Assembly (NCBI GenBank): GCA_020847675.1
Contig: JADLBN010000206.1
Location: 1-35,365 of the forward strand
Origin: Burkholderiales bacterium
GTDB taxonomy: Bacteria > Pseudomonadota > Gammaproteobacteria > Burkholderiales > Casimicrobiaceae
Reading direction: 5' to 3'
DNA: 35,365 bases
In this document: piece after piece, positions 1 to 7,664 of the stretch
Position numbering within the stretch: the first letter of the stretch is position 1
How the letters are laid out: each line of letters opens with the position of its first letter
Translations under genes and position numbers: made by a program
The notes under the pieces: generated by a model
What the model saw: only the letters and a program-made list of their open reading frames with translations
The model's database searches: none
What the model was told of the DNA's origin: nothing

Positions 1-749
1 ACATGGTACCCGCCATCGACCGGCAGCAGCACCCCCGTGACGAACGCCGCGGCGGGCGACGCCAGGAACACGGCGACACCGGCCACGTCCTCGGGCAAGG
101 CCCAGCGCTGCAGCGGAGTCCGGGCGACGATCGCGCCGCTGCGGCCGGGATCGTCCTGCAGCGCCTGCGTGAGCGGCGTCCTGACCCAGCCCGGAGCGAT
201 CGCGTTGACGCGCACGCCCTCCGCCGCCCAGGCGATCGCGAGCGACCGGGTGAGTTGCGCGACGCCGCCCTTCGACGCCGCATAGCCCGGCACGCGGGCA
301 CCGCCGAAGATCGACAGGATCGAGGCGACGTTGACGATCGAACCTTGCGCCGCCGCCAGCTTCGCACGGGCGTGCGTGCAGCAGCGCATCGTGCCGGTCA
401 GGTTGATCGCGACCGTGTCGGCGAACACCTCCGGGTCGTGCTCGGCGTCGCGCCGGATGACGCCCGCGGCGTTCACCAGCACGTCGAGGCGGGGCAGGTC
501 GCCGATCGCGCGCCGGATGGCGGCGTCGTCGCGCACGTCGAGAACCAGCGCGTCCCGCAGCCGGAATCCCGGCGCGGCACGTGCCGTCTCGACCTCCGCC
601 GCGGTCGCGCCGGTCGTCGTCACCACCGCTCCGAGCGACGCGAACGCGTCGGCAATGCCGGCGCCGATGCCGCTCGTGCCGCCGGTCACGAACACGACGC
701 GCCCGGCGAAGAGGTCGCTCCTGAACGTGTCCCGCGAGTCGGCGCTCAC
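1..749 (-). CDS. SDR-family NAD(P)-dependent oxidoreductase, 3' end cut by window edge
   Basis: Classical short-chain dehydrogenase, read on the minus strand with the C-terminus running off the left edge. The N-terminal Rossmann motif is TGGTSGIG. The NAAG motif follows near the middle, then a serine in NVASILS and the catalytic YxxxK (GYAASKGG). The visible end, PVDGGYH, is the usual SDR C-terminal motif, so only a few residues are missing. The GTG start overlaps the kdgK stop as GTGA, so translation is probably coupled. As the last gene of a 2-keto-3-deoxy sugar-acid block, it most likely oxidises a sugar or sugar acid. The substrate cannot be read from sequence, and SDRs of this type are often mis-annotated as 3-ketoacyl-ACP reductase. 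Confidence 0.9.
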   Translation of the reverse strand, partial: MSADSRDTFRSDLFAGRVVFVTGGTSGIGAGIADAFASLGAVVTTTGATAAEVETARAAPGFRLRDALVLDVRDDAAIRRAIGDLPRLDVLVNAAGVIRRDAEHDPEVFADTVAINLTGTMRCCTHARAKLAAAQGSIVNVASILSIFGGARVPGYAASKGGVAQLTRSLAIAWAAEGVRVNAIAPGWVRTPLTQALQDDPGRSGAIVARTPLQRWALPEDVAGVAVFLASPAAAFVTGVLLPVDGGYH

Positions 750-1687
750 GCAGCCCGCCGGAGCAGCGCATCGACGTCGCGCGGACGGGGGAGCGGCTCG
801 ACCGCCCCGTAGCCTGTCGTCGCGATCGCGGCTGCCGCGTTCGCAAAGCGCGCGGCGTCGAGCGGCGAATCGCCGGCGCACAGGCGCGCGACGAACGCGC
901 CGTCGAAGCAGTCGCCGGCACCGGTCGCGTCCACCGTCGCGACGCGATGCGGCGCGATCGCGGCGCGCTTGTGGCCATCGTCGACGATGCAACCCTGCGC
1001 GCCTCGCTTGTACGCGACGCCGCGCGCGCCGGCGCGCCGGCAGGCATCGGCCACGGCGTCCGGCTCGTCGGTGCCGAACATCCACGCCGCATCCTCGGCC
1101 GAAGGCAGGCACCAGTCGCACTCGCGCATCGTCGCGAGCGCGATAGCCCGTGCGCGGTCGCGCGGCCACAGCGTGGGGCGCAGGTTGGGGTCGTAGCTCA
1201 CCTTCGCCCCCGCTACGCGCGCCGCGGCGATCGCGGCGAACACCGCGTCGCAGGCGCCGCTCGAAATGGCCTGGCTGATGCCCGACACGTGCAGCACGCG
1301 CGAGGCGCGGATCACCTCCAGCGGCAGCGTTGCCGGCGTCATCCGGCTCGCCGCCGAACCGGCGCGAAGGTACGAGAACGCGTGCCCCGCCGGACCGTGG
1401 GTGACGAAGTAGACCGCGGTCGGCGCGTCCGGGTCGGTCGCGACCCCTTCGTCCGAAACGCCTTCTTCGCGCCACAGCGCGCGGAACAGCCGGCCGAACG
1501 CGTCGTCGCCGACGCGAGTGACGTACGCCGCGCGCGCACCGAGCCGTGCCGCCGCAACCGCCATGTTCGAGGTGTCGCCGCCGAAGCCCTGGCGCCACGA
1601 CGCCGCGTCCCCGCCTCGCGCCTGATTGAACTCGACCATCGGCTCGCCGAGCGCGCAGAGGTCGAAGCGCGGGCCGGCGGCGCTCAC
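746..1687 (-). CDS. kdgK: 2-dehydro-3-deoxygluconokinase (PfkB family sugar kinase)
   Basis: Cytoplasmic ATP-dependent kinase of about 313 residues, the normal length for PfkB sugar kinases. It is predicted to phosphorylate 2-keto-3-deoxygluconate (KDG) at O6. The N-terminal part carries GEPMVEFN and the GGDTSNMAVAAARLG substrate/hinge signature. The C-terminal PfkB signature DATGAGDCFDGAF is intact, with Asp259 of GAGD as catalytic base. The frame stays open far upstream, but that stretch is a shadow of the DUF3011 gene. The GTG start used here overlaps that gene's stop (GTGA) and begins right at the fold. The neighbouring dgoK and dgoA support a KDG/KDGal role. Other PfkB substrates such as fructose or ribose are less likely in this context. 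Confidence 0.88.
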   Translation of the reverse strand: MSAAGPRFDLCALGEPMVEFNQARGGDAASWRQGFGGDTSNMAVAAARLGARAAYVTRVGDDAFGRLFRALWREEGVSDEGVATDPDAPTAVYFVTHGPAGHAFSYLRAGSAASRMTPATLPLEVIRASRVLHVSGISQAISSGACDAVFAAIAAARVAGAKVSYDPNLRPTLWPRDRARAIALATMRECDWCLPSAEDAAWMFGTDEPDAVADACRRAGARGVAYKRGAQGCIVDDGHKRAAIAPHRVATVDATGAGDCFDGAFVARLCAGDSPLDAARFANAAAAIATTGYGAVEPLPRPRDVDALLRRAA

Positions 1688-2367
1688 GTCCGGTTGAAGG
1701 CGAAGGTGCGCGACGTGCCGACGTCGCCGATCATGAGTCCGTTGCCTTCGCGCGCCACCCACGAGCGCGTTCCCTGGCTCCAGACGATGAAACCGTCGCG
1801 CAGGTCGCCCCAGTTGACGGTCTGGCCCCACTCGTCGCGCAGCGTCGCGCGCCCGTTCGGCTGGACGACGAGCTGGACGGTCTGCCCGGCGTCGCCATCC
1901 CAGGCGCTGAACGAACCGACCGCCCAGGATGGCACCGCCATCGAACCGGTGTCCGGGCGCGGCGGCGGGGGCGGCGGCGGCGTGTACCGCGGCGGTTGCG
2001 TGTTGTTGTTGTTGCCGCTGCCGATCGCCGCGCCGACCGCGACCGCGCCGATGATGCCGGCGGCGATGGCCGCGTCGCTGCGGCTCGACGACCGGTTGTC
2101 GCGTCCGAACTCGAACTCGGCGCGGCAGCCGCGGTCGACCCAGATGCGGTTGCGGTCGAAGCCCCAGCTCCGGTTGCGGCGGCACTCGTCGCGCGAGATC
2201 TGCCGGACCAGCCGCACGCTGTTGTCGGTCTGCACGCGGCACTCGTTGAAGTTGCGGTTGCGGCTCTCGCAGACGATGCGGCCGCGCCACGCCTCGACGG
2301 GCAACGCCGGCACCGCGACGACAACCGCGATCGTCGCGCACAGCGCGACCCTCGTCCAACGACTCAT
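1684..2367 (-). CDS. secreted DUF3011-domain protein
   Basis: Exported protein of 227 residues with unknown function. It begins with a signal peptide (MSRWTRVALC onward, likely cut after VEA). A cysteine-rich DUF3011 block follows: CES..N...EC, then VRLVRQIS, and a WG..RN.IWVDRGCRAEF end. An alanine/glycine-rich possible membrane-spanning stretch (AAGIIGAVAVGAAIG) comes next, then an asparagine run and a proline-rich linker. The C-terminal beta-rich domain is unassigned. The ATG at 2367 is preceded by AGGAG at good spacing, so a longer start upstream is unlikely. Its stop overlaps the kdgK start by four bases, placing an envelope protein inside a sugar-acid operon; the functional reason is not evident. 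Confidence 0.82.
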   Translation of the reverse strand: MSRWTRVALCATIAVVVAVPALPVEAWRGRIVCESRNRNFNECRVQTDNSVRLVRQISRDECRRNRSWGFDRNRIWVDRGCRAEFEFGRDNRSSSRSDAAIAAGIIGAVAVGAAIGSGNNNNTQPPRYTPPPPPPPRPDTGSMAVPSWAVGSFSAWDGDAGQTVQLVVQPNGRATLRDEWGQTVNWGDLRDGFIVWSQGTRSWVAREGNGLMIGDVGTSRTFAFNRT

Positions 2368-2447
2368 GCGTTCTCCTGCTTCCATTCGACACGGCGACCC
2401 ACGACCGGCGCGCCTCCCCGATGCATTCGAGCGATCCGCCGGTTGCG

Positions 2448-3077
2448 TCAACGCTCCGGCAGCGCCGCGACGCCGCGAGCGTACGCGCGTGCCGCGTGCC
2501 GGACCGCGTCGGCGCTCGCTCCGGGCTTGTAGAGATTCGATCCGGTGCCGAAGCCGTCCGCGCCGGCTTCCCAGTACGGCGAGAGATTGTCGGGCCTCAT
2601 GCCGCCCACCGCGAACACCAGCGTCGACTTCGGCAGCACCGCACGCCACGCCTTCAGCGCTGCCGGCGGCAGCGCCTCGGCGGGGAACATCTTGAGCGCG
2701 TCGGCGCCCGCCGCGAGCGCGGCGAACGCTTCGGTGGGAGTCGCCACGCCCGGGATGCAGACGAGCCCCTGGCGCTTCGCCTCGCGGATCACCGCGGGGT
2801 CCGCGTGCGGCATCACGACGAGCCGTCCGCCCGCCTCGCGCACGCGCGCGACGTCTGCAGGGTCGATCACCGTCCCTGCGCCGACGAGGCAGGCGTCGCC
2901 CGAGCGCGCGGCGAGGTCGCGGATGCTGTCGAACGGCTGCGGCGAGTTGAGCGTGACCTCGAGGATCCGGAATCCTGCTCCCGACAGCGCATCGGCGACG
3001 CCGGCGACTTCCGGCGGCGTGATGCCGCGCAGCACGGCCACGAGCGGAAGCGGCACGAGAAAATCGGCGAGGGTCAC
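2448..3077 (-). CDS. dgoA: 2-dehydro-3-deoxy-6-phosphogalactonate aldolase
   Basis: Class I aldolase of the KDPG/KHG family, about 209 residues. It should cleave 2-keto-3-deoxy-6-phosphogalactonate (and perhaps the gluconate epimer) to pyruvate and glyceraldehyde 3-phosphate. Family landmarks are PLVAVLRGITP at the N-terminus with the active-site Glu in FRILEVTLNSP, GAGTVID, CIPGVATPTE, and LKMFPAE carrying the Schiff-base lysine. GGMRPDNL and GFGTGSNLYKPG form the phosphate-binding end. The GTG start overlaps the dgoK stop (GTGA), so the two are probably translated together. The frame is open further upstream, but that part is a shadow of dgoK. The GxGSNLYKPG ending favours DgoA over Eda. 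Confidence 0.93.
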   Translation of the reverse strand: MTLADFLVPLPLVAVLRGITPPEVAGVADALSGAGFRILEVTLNSPQPFDSIRDLAARSGDACLVGAGTVIDPADVARVREAGGRLVVMPHADPAVIREAKRQGLVCIPGVATPTEAFAALAAGADALKMFPAEALPPAALKAWRAVLPKSTLVFAVGGMRPDNLSPYWEAGADGFGTGSNLYKPGASADAVRHAARAYARGVAALPER

Positions 3078-3997
3078 GCGAAGACCTCCTTCACGCGGCC
3101 CGCGGCGCGGGCCATCCGGTACAGCCCGACGGCGGCCGCGTCGGCTGGGCCCCGCTCGCCGGCCGCGCCAGCCAGCGCGAGAGCCTTCGCATAGCGCCCG
3201 GCGAGAGCCTCGCCGCCCACGATCAGCACGCGCGAAGCGTCGTCGCCGGCCTGCTGGGCCCACACGCGCCCACTGCGGACCTCGCGGCCGATGACGAAGC
3301 CCGACAGCCACTCGCGGATGCCGCCGGCAGCGAGTTCGCCGGTCAAGGCGAGCGTGCGCGCGCCGAAGACGTCGTGCATCGTGGGACCGGGGCCCAGGCC
3401 CCGTTCCACGCCGCGAGCGAACGCTTCGCCGTCGGGATCGGCCGATGCGGTGGCGAGCCGGCCGAGGATCGTGTGCCCGATCATCGCGTCGAACAGTTCG
3501 CCGGTCATGAAGGTCGCGAAGTCGAGCACGACGCCGCGCTCCACCAGCGCCCACTTCGAGTGCGTGCCCGGCAGCACGACGAGCCTGCGCGGCGCGTCCG
3601 GCGCCACCGCCCCGAGAAGCTGCGTCTCCTCGCCGCGCATCACGTCGGGAACGCCCGACGCGTCGCGCGTCGCAAGTCCCGGCACGATCGCGATCTCGCC
3701 GCCGTCGGTCTCGACGAGTTCGCCGGAGAGCCTCGCGAGCGAAGCCGGGCAGTTCACGTAGGGCGCCTCGCGCCAGCCCTGCCGGCTGCCGATCATGCCG
3801 CAGGCGATGCGGGGCACGGGATCGTCGCGCCAGGGCGCGATCAGGCGGTCGAGCGCCTCGGCGAATCGCACGCGCCCGAGTTTCTGGACGCCGAGATCGT
3901 CGACGCGGCTGTCGAGGATCCGTCCGCCCGGGTCGATCCGGTAGGCTCTCGCCCGGGTCGTGCCCCAGTCGAGGGCGATCAGCGCGCAGGGGTTCAT
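3074..3997 (-). CDS. dgoK: 2-dehydro-3-deoxygalactonokinase
   Basis: DgoK-family kinase of 307 residues. It phosphorylates 2-keto-3-deoxygalactonate to the 6-phosphate used by the adjacent aldolase. The first phosphate-binding motif is ALDWGTTRARAY near the N-terminus. Also present are CGMIGSRQGW, the MRGEETQLLGA block, LPGTHSKWA, and FMTGELFDAMIGHTILG, all typical of this family. The C-terminal IVGGEALAGRYAKAL is the second nucleotide-site region. It lies 22 bases downstream of moaE with no strong Shine-Dalgarno before its ATG, so it may depend on read-through from moaDE. It ends in a GTGA overlap with dgoA. Confidence 0.94.
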   Translation of the reverse strand: MNPCALIALDWGTTRARAYRIDPGGRILDSRVDDLGVQKLGRVRFAEALDRLIAPWRDDPVPRIACGMIGSRQGWREAPYVNCPASLARLSGELVETDGGEIAIVPGLATRDASGVPDVMRGEETQLLGAVAPDAPRRLVVLPGTHSKWALVERGVVLDFATFMTGELFDAMIGHTILGRLATASADPDGEAFARGVERGLGPGPTMHDVFGARTLALTGELAAGGIREWLSGFVIGREVRSGRVWAQQAGDDASRVLIVGGEALAGRYAKALALAGAAGERGPADAAAVGLYRMARAAGRVKEVFA

Positions 3998-4019
3998 GCG
4001 GGAGGATTCACGCGCGGCT

Positions 4020-4493
4020 TCAAGGCCCGTCCGCGGACGAATCCCCGCCCCAGCGCCGCGCCGCCTCGTCGTCGGACGCGCGCGCGTCGACCCAGCGGTC
4101 GCCCGACGGCGTGCGCTCCTTCTTCCAGAACGGCGCGCGCGTCTTGAGATAGTCCATCACGAAACGGCACGCGTCGAACGCCTCGCCGCGGTGCGCACCG
4201 GTGACCGCCACCAGCACGATCGGATCGCCCGGGGCGAGGGTTCCCACGCGGTGGATGACCAGGATGCGCCTCACGTCGAAGCGCTCGCGCGCCTCGTCGA
4301 CGATCGCCTCGAGCGCCTTCTCGGTCATGCCCGGATAGTGTTCGAGCGTGAGCGTGCCGACCGCATCGCCGTCATTCACGTCGCGCACGGTGCCGGTGAA
4401 GGTGACGACCGCGCCGACGTCGAAGTCGCCCTCGCGCAGCGCGTCGGCCTCGGCCTGCGCGTCGAACGGCGCCTCCTGGATGCGGACGCCCAA
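4020..4493 (-). CDS. moaE: molybdopterin synthase catalytic subunit MoaE
   Basis: Large subunit of molybdopterin synthase (157 residues). It inserts two sulfurs from MoaD thiocarboxylate into precursor Z (cyclic pyranopterin monophosphate). Recognisable motifs are VVTFTGTVRD, LEHYPGMTEKAL, VIHRVGTLAPGD and VAVTGAHRGEAFDACRF. The KTRAPFWKKE stretch holds the conserved lysines of the active site, followed by RWVDA. The start is TTG, two bases after the moaD stop, consistent with a moaD-moaE translational unit. The C-terminal tail after WVDARASDDE is low-complexity and probably disordered. Confidence 0.95.
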   Translation of the reverse strand: MGVRIQEAPFDAQAEADALREGDFDVGAVVTFTGTVRDVNDGDAVGTLTLEHYPGMTEKALEAIVDEARERFDVRRILVIHRVGTLAPGDPIVLVAVTGAHRGEAFDACRFVMDYLKTRAPFWKKERTPSGDRWVDARASDDEAARRWGGDSSADGP

Positions 4494-4495
4494 AG

Positions 4496-4744
4496 TCAGC
4501 CTCCGGTCACCGGCGGCAGGAAGGCGACCTCGTCACCCGGCGCCACGGCAGTCGTTCCGGTCGCGAGTTCGTGGTTCACCGCCACCCGGACCGCCCGCCC
4601 GTTCGCGAGCTCGGCGCTCCATGCGCCTCCCCGCTCGATCAGCGCGGCGCGGATCGCGCCGACGGTGGTCGGCCCGGCGACCGCGAAACGCTCGTGCGAG
4701 GTCCCCAGCGCCTCGCGCAGCCGCGCGAGGAACACGAGTTTCAC
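4496..4744 (-). CDS. moaD: molybdopterin synthase sulfur carrier subunit MoaD
   Basis: Ubiquitin-fold sulfur carrier, about 82 residues from the chosen GTG at 4744. The start is set by homology: MoaD proteins begin with a VKLVFLARLRE-like strand, and an 82-residue product matches the usual length. The frame is open to 4846 but the added residues do not resemble the family, and no clear ribosome-binding site decides the start. The protein ends in PPVTGG, the Gly-Gly tail that is adenylated and thiocarboxylated by MoeB. A TATCAT sequence on the minus strand at 4812-4817 could be a -10 box, but no convincing -35 accompanies it. Confidence 0.92.
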   Translation of the reverse strand: MKLVFLARLREALGTSHERFAVAGPTTVGAIRAALIERGGAWSAELANGRAVRVAVNHELATGTTAVAPGDEVAFLPPVTGG

Positions 4745-4822
4745 GACGGAGGTGGCGAGGTCGGGGGAGCCGCGCACGGCAGCGGTCGGCCAAATCAGGG
4801 ATGACGACCCGATGATACTGCG

Positions 4823-4842
4823 GCCGGCGTGCACCAGCCGGC
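4823..4842 (-). terminator. small GC hairpin downstream of the beta-barrel gene
   Basis: Inverted repeat GCCGGC / GCCGGC with an 8-base loop, just past the stop of the outer-membrane protein gene and before moaD. There is no T-tract, so this is only a weak candidate for a terminator or an RNA-stabilising structure. Confidence 0.25.
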
Positions 4843-4858
4843 GCAACGCGCCTCGGGG

Positions 4859-5509
4859 TCAGAACCGGAACTGCACGCCCAGGCGGACCTGGTCGTTCTC
4901 CGGCAGCGTGCTGCCGAAGCTGTCGAACGCGAAGCGGCCGAAGCGCGTGTACTCGAAGTTGACGCCCAGCGCACGCGTCACGTCGTAGCGGAGCCCCAGG
5001 CCGTAGTTCACCCCGTCGCGGGAGCGCTGCGCGTCGGCGGCCCCGGACAGTGCCTGCGAACCCGTGCCCGTCGCGTCGCTCTGCGCGTAGCCGACGCGAC
5101 CGTAGAGCGCGAACGCGCGCAGGAACCGGTAGCTGCCGAACACGTCCAGGTTGTAGGAGGCCGTGGGCAAATCGTCCCACCCGCCGAACGCGAGTCCGAC
5201 GCCGCTGTGCACCGCCGGGCTGAACGGGCGCAGCGCGAAGCTCTCGCTGCGGGCGAAGGCCGCCTCGACGGCCAGGTCGTTCTTCCAGCGGTAGCCGCCG
5301 AACACCTGGCTGACCGCGGTTTCGTCGAGGCCGGGGGCGCGCAGCCCGCGCGTCGACCCCTGCCCGAGCGAGATTCCACCCGCACCCGACTCCGCCGGGA
5401 GCGCGATGCCGCCGTAGAACCCGGCGCGAACCCGGCCTTCGTCGGCGGCCGCCTGGGCCACGACCCCGCAGCCCATCAGGATGGCGATCGCAAGTAATTG
5501 AATTTTCAT
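4859..5509 (-). CDS. outer-membrane beta-barrel protein (OmpA-like/OmpW-like porin fold)
   Basis: Predicted small outer-membrane barrel of 216 residues. A signal peptide (MKIQLLAIAILMGCGVVAQA) is followed by alternating hydrophobic/polar strands: VRAGFYGGIAL, VFGGYRWKNDLAVEAAF, YNLDVFGSYRFLRAFALYGRVGYAQ, and YGLGLRYDVTRALGVNFEYTRFGRF. The protein ends in VQFRF, the terminal aromatic residue recognised by the BAM machinery. The layout matches the 8-strand 'outer membrane beta-barrel / porin family' group. GGTGG lies just upstream of the ATG. A TTGACG hexamer overlapping the mobB stop could start a separate transcript, though the -10 is poor. The ligand is unknown, and nothing links it functionally to the molybdenum genes on either side. 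Confidence 0.85.
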   Translation of the reverse strand: MKIQLLAIAILMGCGVVAQAAADEGRVRAGFYGGIALPAESGAGGISLGQGSTRGLRAPGLDETAVSQVFGGYRWKNDLAVEAAFARSESFALRPFSPAVHSGVGLAFGGWDDLPTASYNLDVFGSYRFLRAFALYGRVGYAQSDATGTGSQALSGAADAQRSRDGVNYGLGLRYDVTRALGVNFEYTRFGRFAFDSFGSTLPENDQVRLGVQFRF

Positions 5510-5623
5510 GATAACCACCGAACCGCTGCGATGCAGGCCCACGGCCCTCTCACTCGAACGGCCTGACGGATGGATCGCGGAACCGGGTCGATGGTTCACC
5601 CTACCTTCTGGTCAGGCCTCTCG

Positions 5624-6139
5624 TCAACGATCCGCCCCGAACTCCCGCGCCCGGGTATCGACGAACGTTGCGATTTCGTCGAAGGCGTCGAGGGCGAACC
5701 ACGGACGCCCTCCCGCCGAGGGACCGGGCGGTTCATCCGACGCGATCGCCAGGATGTGGGGATCGTCCGGGTGGAGCCAGGGCTTGCCGTTCCCGGTCCT
5801 GTGGATCTCGAGTTTCGGCAGGTCCGCCCACTTGAAGCCCTCGACCAGCACGAGGTCGCACGGCGACATCCGGGCAAGGGCCGCCTCGAGGCTCAGGTCC
5901 CCCGCGCCCCGCAGTTCGTGCATCAGCGCCCAGCGTCGGGCCGACGTCACGAGCACCTCCGAGCAGCCCGCCGCACGGTGCCGGTAACTGTCCTTTCCCG
6001 GGCGGTCGACGTCGAACTCGTGGTGCGAGTGCTTGATCAGCGACACGACGAGCCCGCGCGCGACCAGGCGCGGGATCACCTGCTCGATCAGGGTCGTCTT
6101 GCCGCTGCCCGACCAGCCTGCGAATCCGAAGACCTTCAT
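5624..6139 (-). CDS. mobB: molybdopterin-guanine dinucleotide biosynthesis adapter MobB
   Basis: P-loop GTP-binding protein of 171 residues that assists MobA in attaching GMP to molybdopterin. The N-terminal Walker A is GWSGSGKTTL. Then come VSLIKHSHHEFDVDRPGKDS, typical of MobB, and CDLVLVEGFKWADLPKLEIHR, which carries the Walker B-like acidic residues and the conserved EGFK. The ATG at 6139 starts directly at the first beta strand; the longer open frame to 6244 adds no recognisable sequence. moaD and moaE lie about 1 kb downstream on the same strand, separated by the beta-barrel gene, so cofactor genes are loosely grouped here. Confidence 0.95.
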   Translation of the reverse strand: MKVFGFAGWSGSGKTTLIEQVIPRLVARGLVVSLIKHSHHEFDVDRPGKDSYRHRAAGCSEVLVTSARRWALMHELRGAGDLSLEAALARMSPCDLVLVEGFKWADLPKLEIHRTGNGKPWLHPDDPHILAIASDEPPGPSAGGRPWFALDAFDEIATFVDTRAREFGADR

Positions 6140-6242
6140 CGCGGCCGGGGCCCATGCGCGAGTCGCACGGACGGCACGGCTGCGGCACGGTCTGGCGCCG
6201 GGGCAGGATCTCTCATGGCAAGGTCGCGGTCGAACGGGGTGC

Positions 6243-6272
6243 ATTCTAGCGGTCCGGCGACGACCGTCCCGA
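6243..6272 (-). promoter_or_regulatory. possible sigma-70 promoter for mobB
   Basis: On the minus strand TAGAAT (five of six consensus bases) lies about 100 bases upstream of mobB, with a poor -35 (TCGGGA) 18 bases before it. Identified by eye only. Confidence 0.3.
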
Positions 6273-6312
6273 GCCGCGCTATCCTGTCTGCGCCTCCACC
6301 GACTCCACCGCG

Positions 6313-6918
6313 ATGACCAGGACCCTCGTGCCCGCGACGATTCCCGACCGGGATGTGACCGGCGCGATCGAGCGCGTCATCGCGCACGTCCCGCCGCCGC
6401 GTTCGCGCGCCGTCGACCATCCGGAGGACGCCGCCGAACGGCTCGCGCGCGAGGCCGCGCAGCGTGCGGCGCTCGTCTCGGGGTCGCTCGCCCTGCCGCC
6501 GGGACCGCTGGGGATGCTCACGGTGCTCCCCGACATCTACGTGATCTGGCGCATCCAGCGGCAGATGGTCGCCGACATCTTCGGCCTGTACGGGCGCTCC
6601 GGCGAACTCACGCGCACGCACATGCTCTACTGCCTGTTCCGGCACGCGGCGAGCCAGGTGCTCCGCGACGTGGCGGTGCGCGCGGGCCAGCGCTTCGTGC
6701 TTCAGCAGCTGGGCTCGGGCGCGCTCAAGGGCGCGCTGGCCGGCGTGGGCGTCGCGGTCTCGAAGCGGCTGGCCGGAACCGCCGCGACGCGCTGGGTCCC
6801 GATCGCGGGTGCGGCGGCCGTGGCGAGCTACGCGTACTGGGACACGCTCCAGGTCTCGAAGACCGCGCGCAGGCTTCTCGCCGACGCATCGTCCGGAATG
6901 TCCGACCACGGCGCCTGA
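6313..6918 (+). CDS. EcsC-family-like membrane-associated protein
   Basis: Protein of 201 residues with no enzymatic motif that I recognise. The most characteristic stretch, LALPPGPLGMLTVLPDIYVIWRIQRQMVADIFGLYGR, resembles EcsC-type proteins, which share a helical LPD..aiwriQrqmvadIA..YG pattern. The C-terminal half has small-residue-rich hydrophobic helices (ALKGALAGVGVAVSKRLAG and WVPIAGAAAVASYAYW) that could dip into or cross the membrane. It has no signal peptide. It ends four bases before yedK, so the two are probably co-transcribed. Function is unknown and the family assignment is from memory of its pattern. Confidence 0.65.
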   Translation: MTRTLVPATIPDRDVTGAIERVIAHVPPPRSRAVDHPEDAAERLAREAAQRAALVSGSLALPPGPLGMLTVLPDIYVIWRIQRQMVADIFGLYGRSGELTRTHMLYCLFRHAASQVLRDVAVRAGQRFVLQQLGSGALKGALAGVGVAVSKRLAGTAATRWVPIAGAAAVASYAYWDTLQVSKTARRLLADASSGMSDHGA

Positions 6919-6922
6919 CCCG

Positions 6923-7663
6923 ATGTGCGGCCGCTACGAACTGCACGCCCAGCCGGCCGCGATCGCGCTGGCTTTCGGGCTCGCCGCGCCGCCGTCGTTC
7001 GCGCCGCGCTACAACATCGCCCCGATGCAGGAGGTCCCCATCGTGCGCGTGAACGCGCAGGGCGTGCGGGAACTCGCGCTGGTCCGCTGGGGCCTGGTGC
7101 CGCGCTGGGCGAAGGACCCGTCGATCGGCTCGCGCATGATCAACGCGCGCGGCGAGACGCTTCGCGACAAGCCCGCGTTCCGCACCGCGTACCGGCGTCA
7201 CCGCTGTCTCCTACCGGCGACCGGGTTCTACGAGTGGATGCCGGGCGCTCCCGGCAAGCAGCCGGTGCGCATCGCGATGAAGGACGGCGCACCGTTCGCG
7301 CTCGCGGGCCTCGCGGAGCGCTGGCTCGGCCCCGACGGGGAGCCGCTCGACTCCTGCACGATCGTCACCACGGACGCCAACGACCTCCTGAAGCCGGTGC
7401 ACGACCGCATGCCGGTCATCGTCGGGCCGGCCGCGTACGCGCGGTGGCTCGATCCGGCGGTCGCGGATCCGGCGGAACTGATCGCGTCGTACCCGTCCGA
7501 CGCCATGCTCTGGACCCGCGTGTCGACGCGCGTGAACAGCGTCCGGCACGACGACGCGTCGTTGATCGAGCCCATCCATGAGGTCGTCGAATCGACCCGG
7601 GCCGCACCTGCGGTCGAGGCGCCGGCGGAACCCGGGCCGCCGAAGCAGTCGGCGTTGTTCTGA
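6923..7663 (+). CDS. yedK: SOS response-associated peptidase (SRAP/HMCES family, YedK-like)
   Basis: SRAP protein of 246 residues that forms a covalent thiazolidine crosslink with abasic sites in single-stranded DNA and can self-reverse. All catalytic residues are present: Cys2 exposed after Met1 removal (MCGRY), Asn74 in MINARGET, Glu104 in GFYEW, and His160 in HDRMPVI. These positions match E. coli YedK almost exactly (Cys2, Asn75, Glu105, His160), which also fixes the start at 6923 despite an open frame from 6809. Other landmarks are RYNIAPMQ and WGLVPRWAKD. The stop lies one base from the stop of the convergent metalloprotease gene, leaving no room for a terminator. Confidence 0.96.
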   Translation: MCGRYELHAQPAAIALAFGLAAPPSFAPRYNIAPMQEVPIVRVNAQGVRELALVRWGLVPRWAKDPSIGSRMINARGETLRDKPAFRTAYRRHRCLLPATGFYEWMPGAPGKQPVRIAMKDGAPFALAGLAERWLGPDGEPLDSCTIVTTDANDLLKPVHDRMPVIVGPAAYARWLDPAVADPAELIASYPSDAMLWTRVSTRVNSVRHDDASLIEPIHEVVESTRAAPAVEAPAEPGPPKQSALF

Positions 7664-7664
7664 T

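Noticed and set aside
746-2392. Possible fusion of an N-terminal domain to KdgK
   Set aside because: The upstream part is the DUF3011 gene read in another frame; the GTGA overlap gives a normal kinase start.
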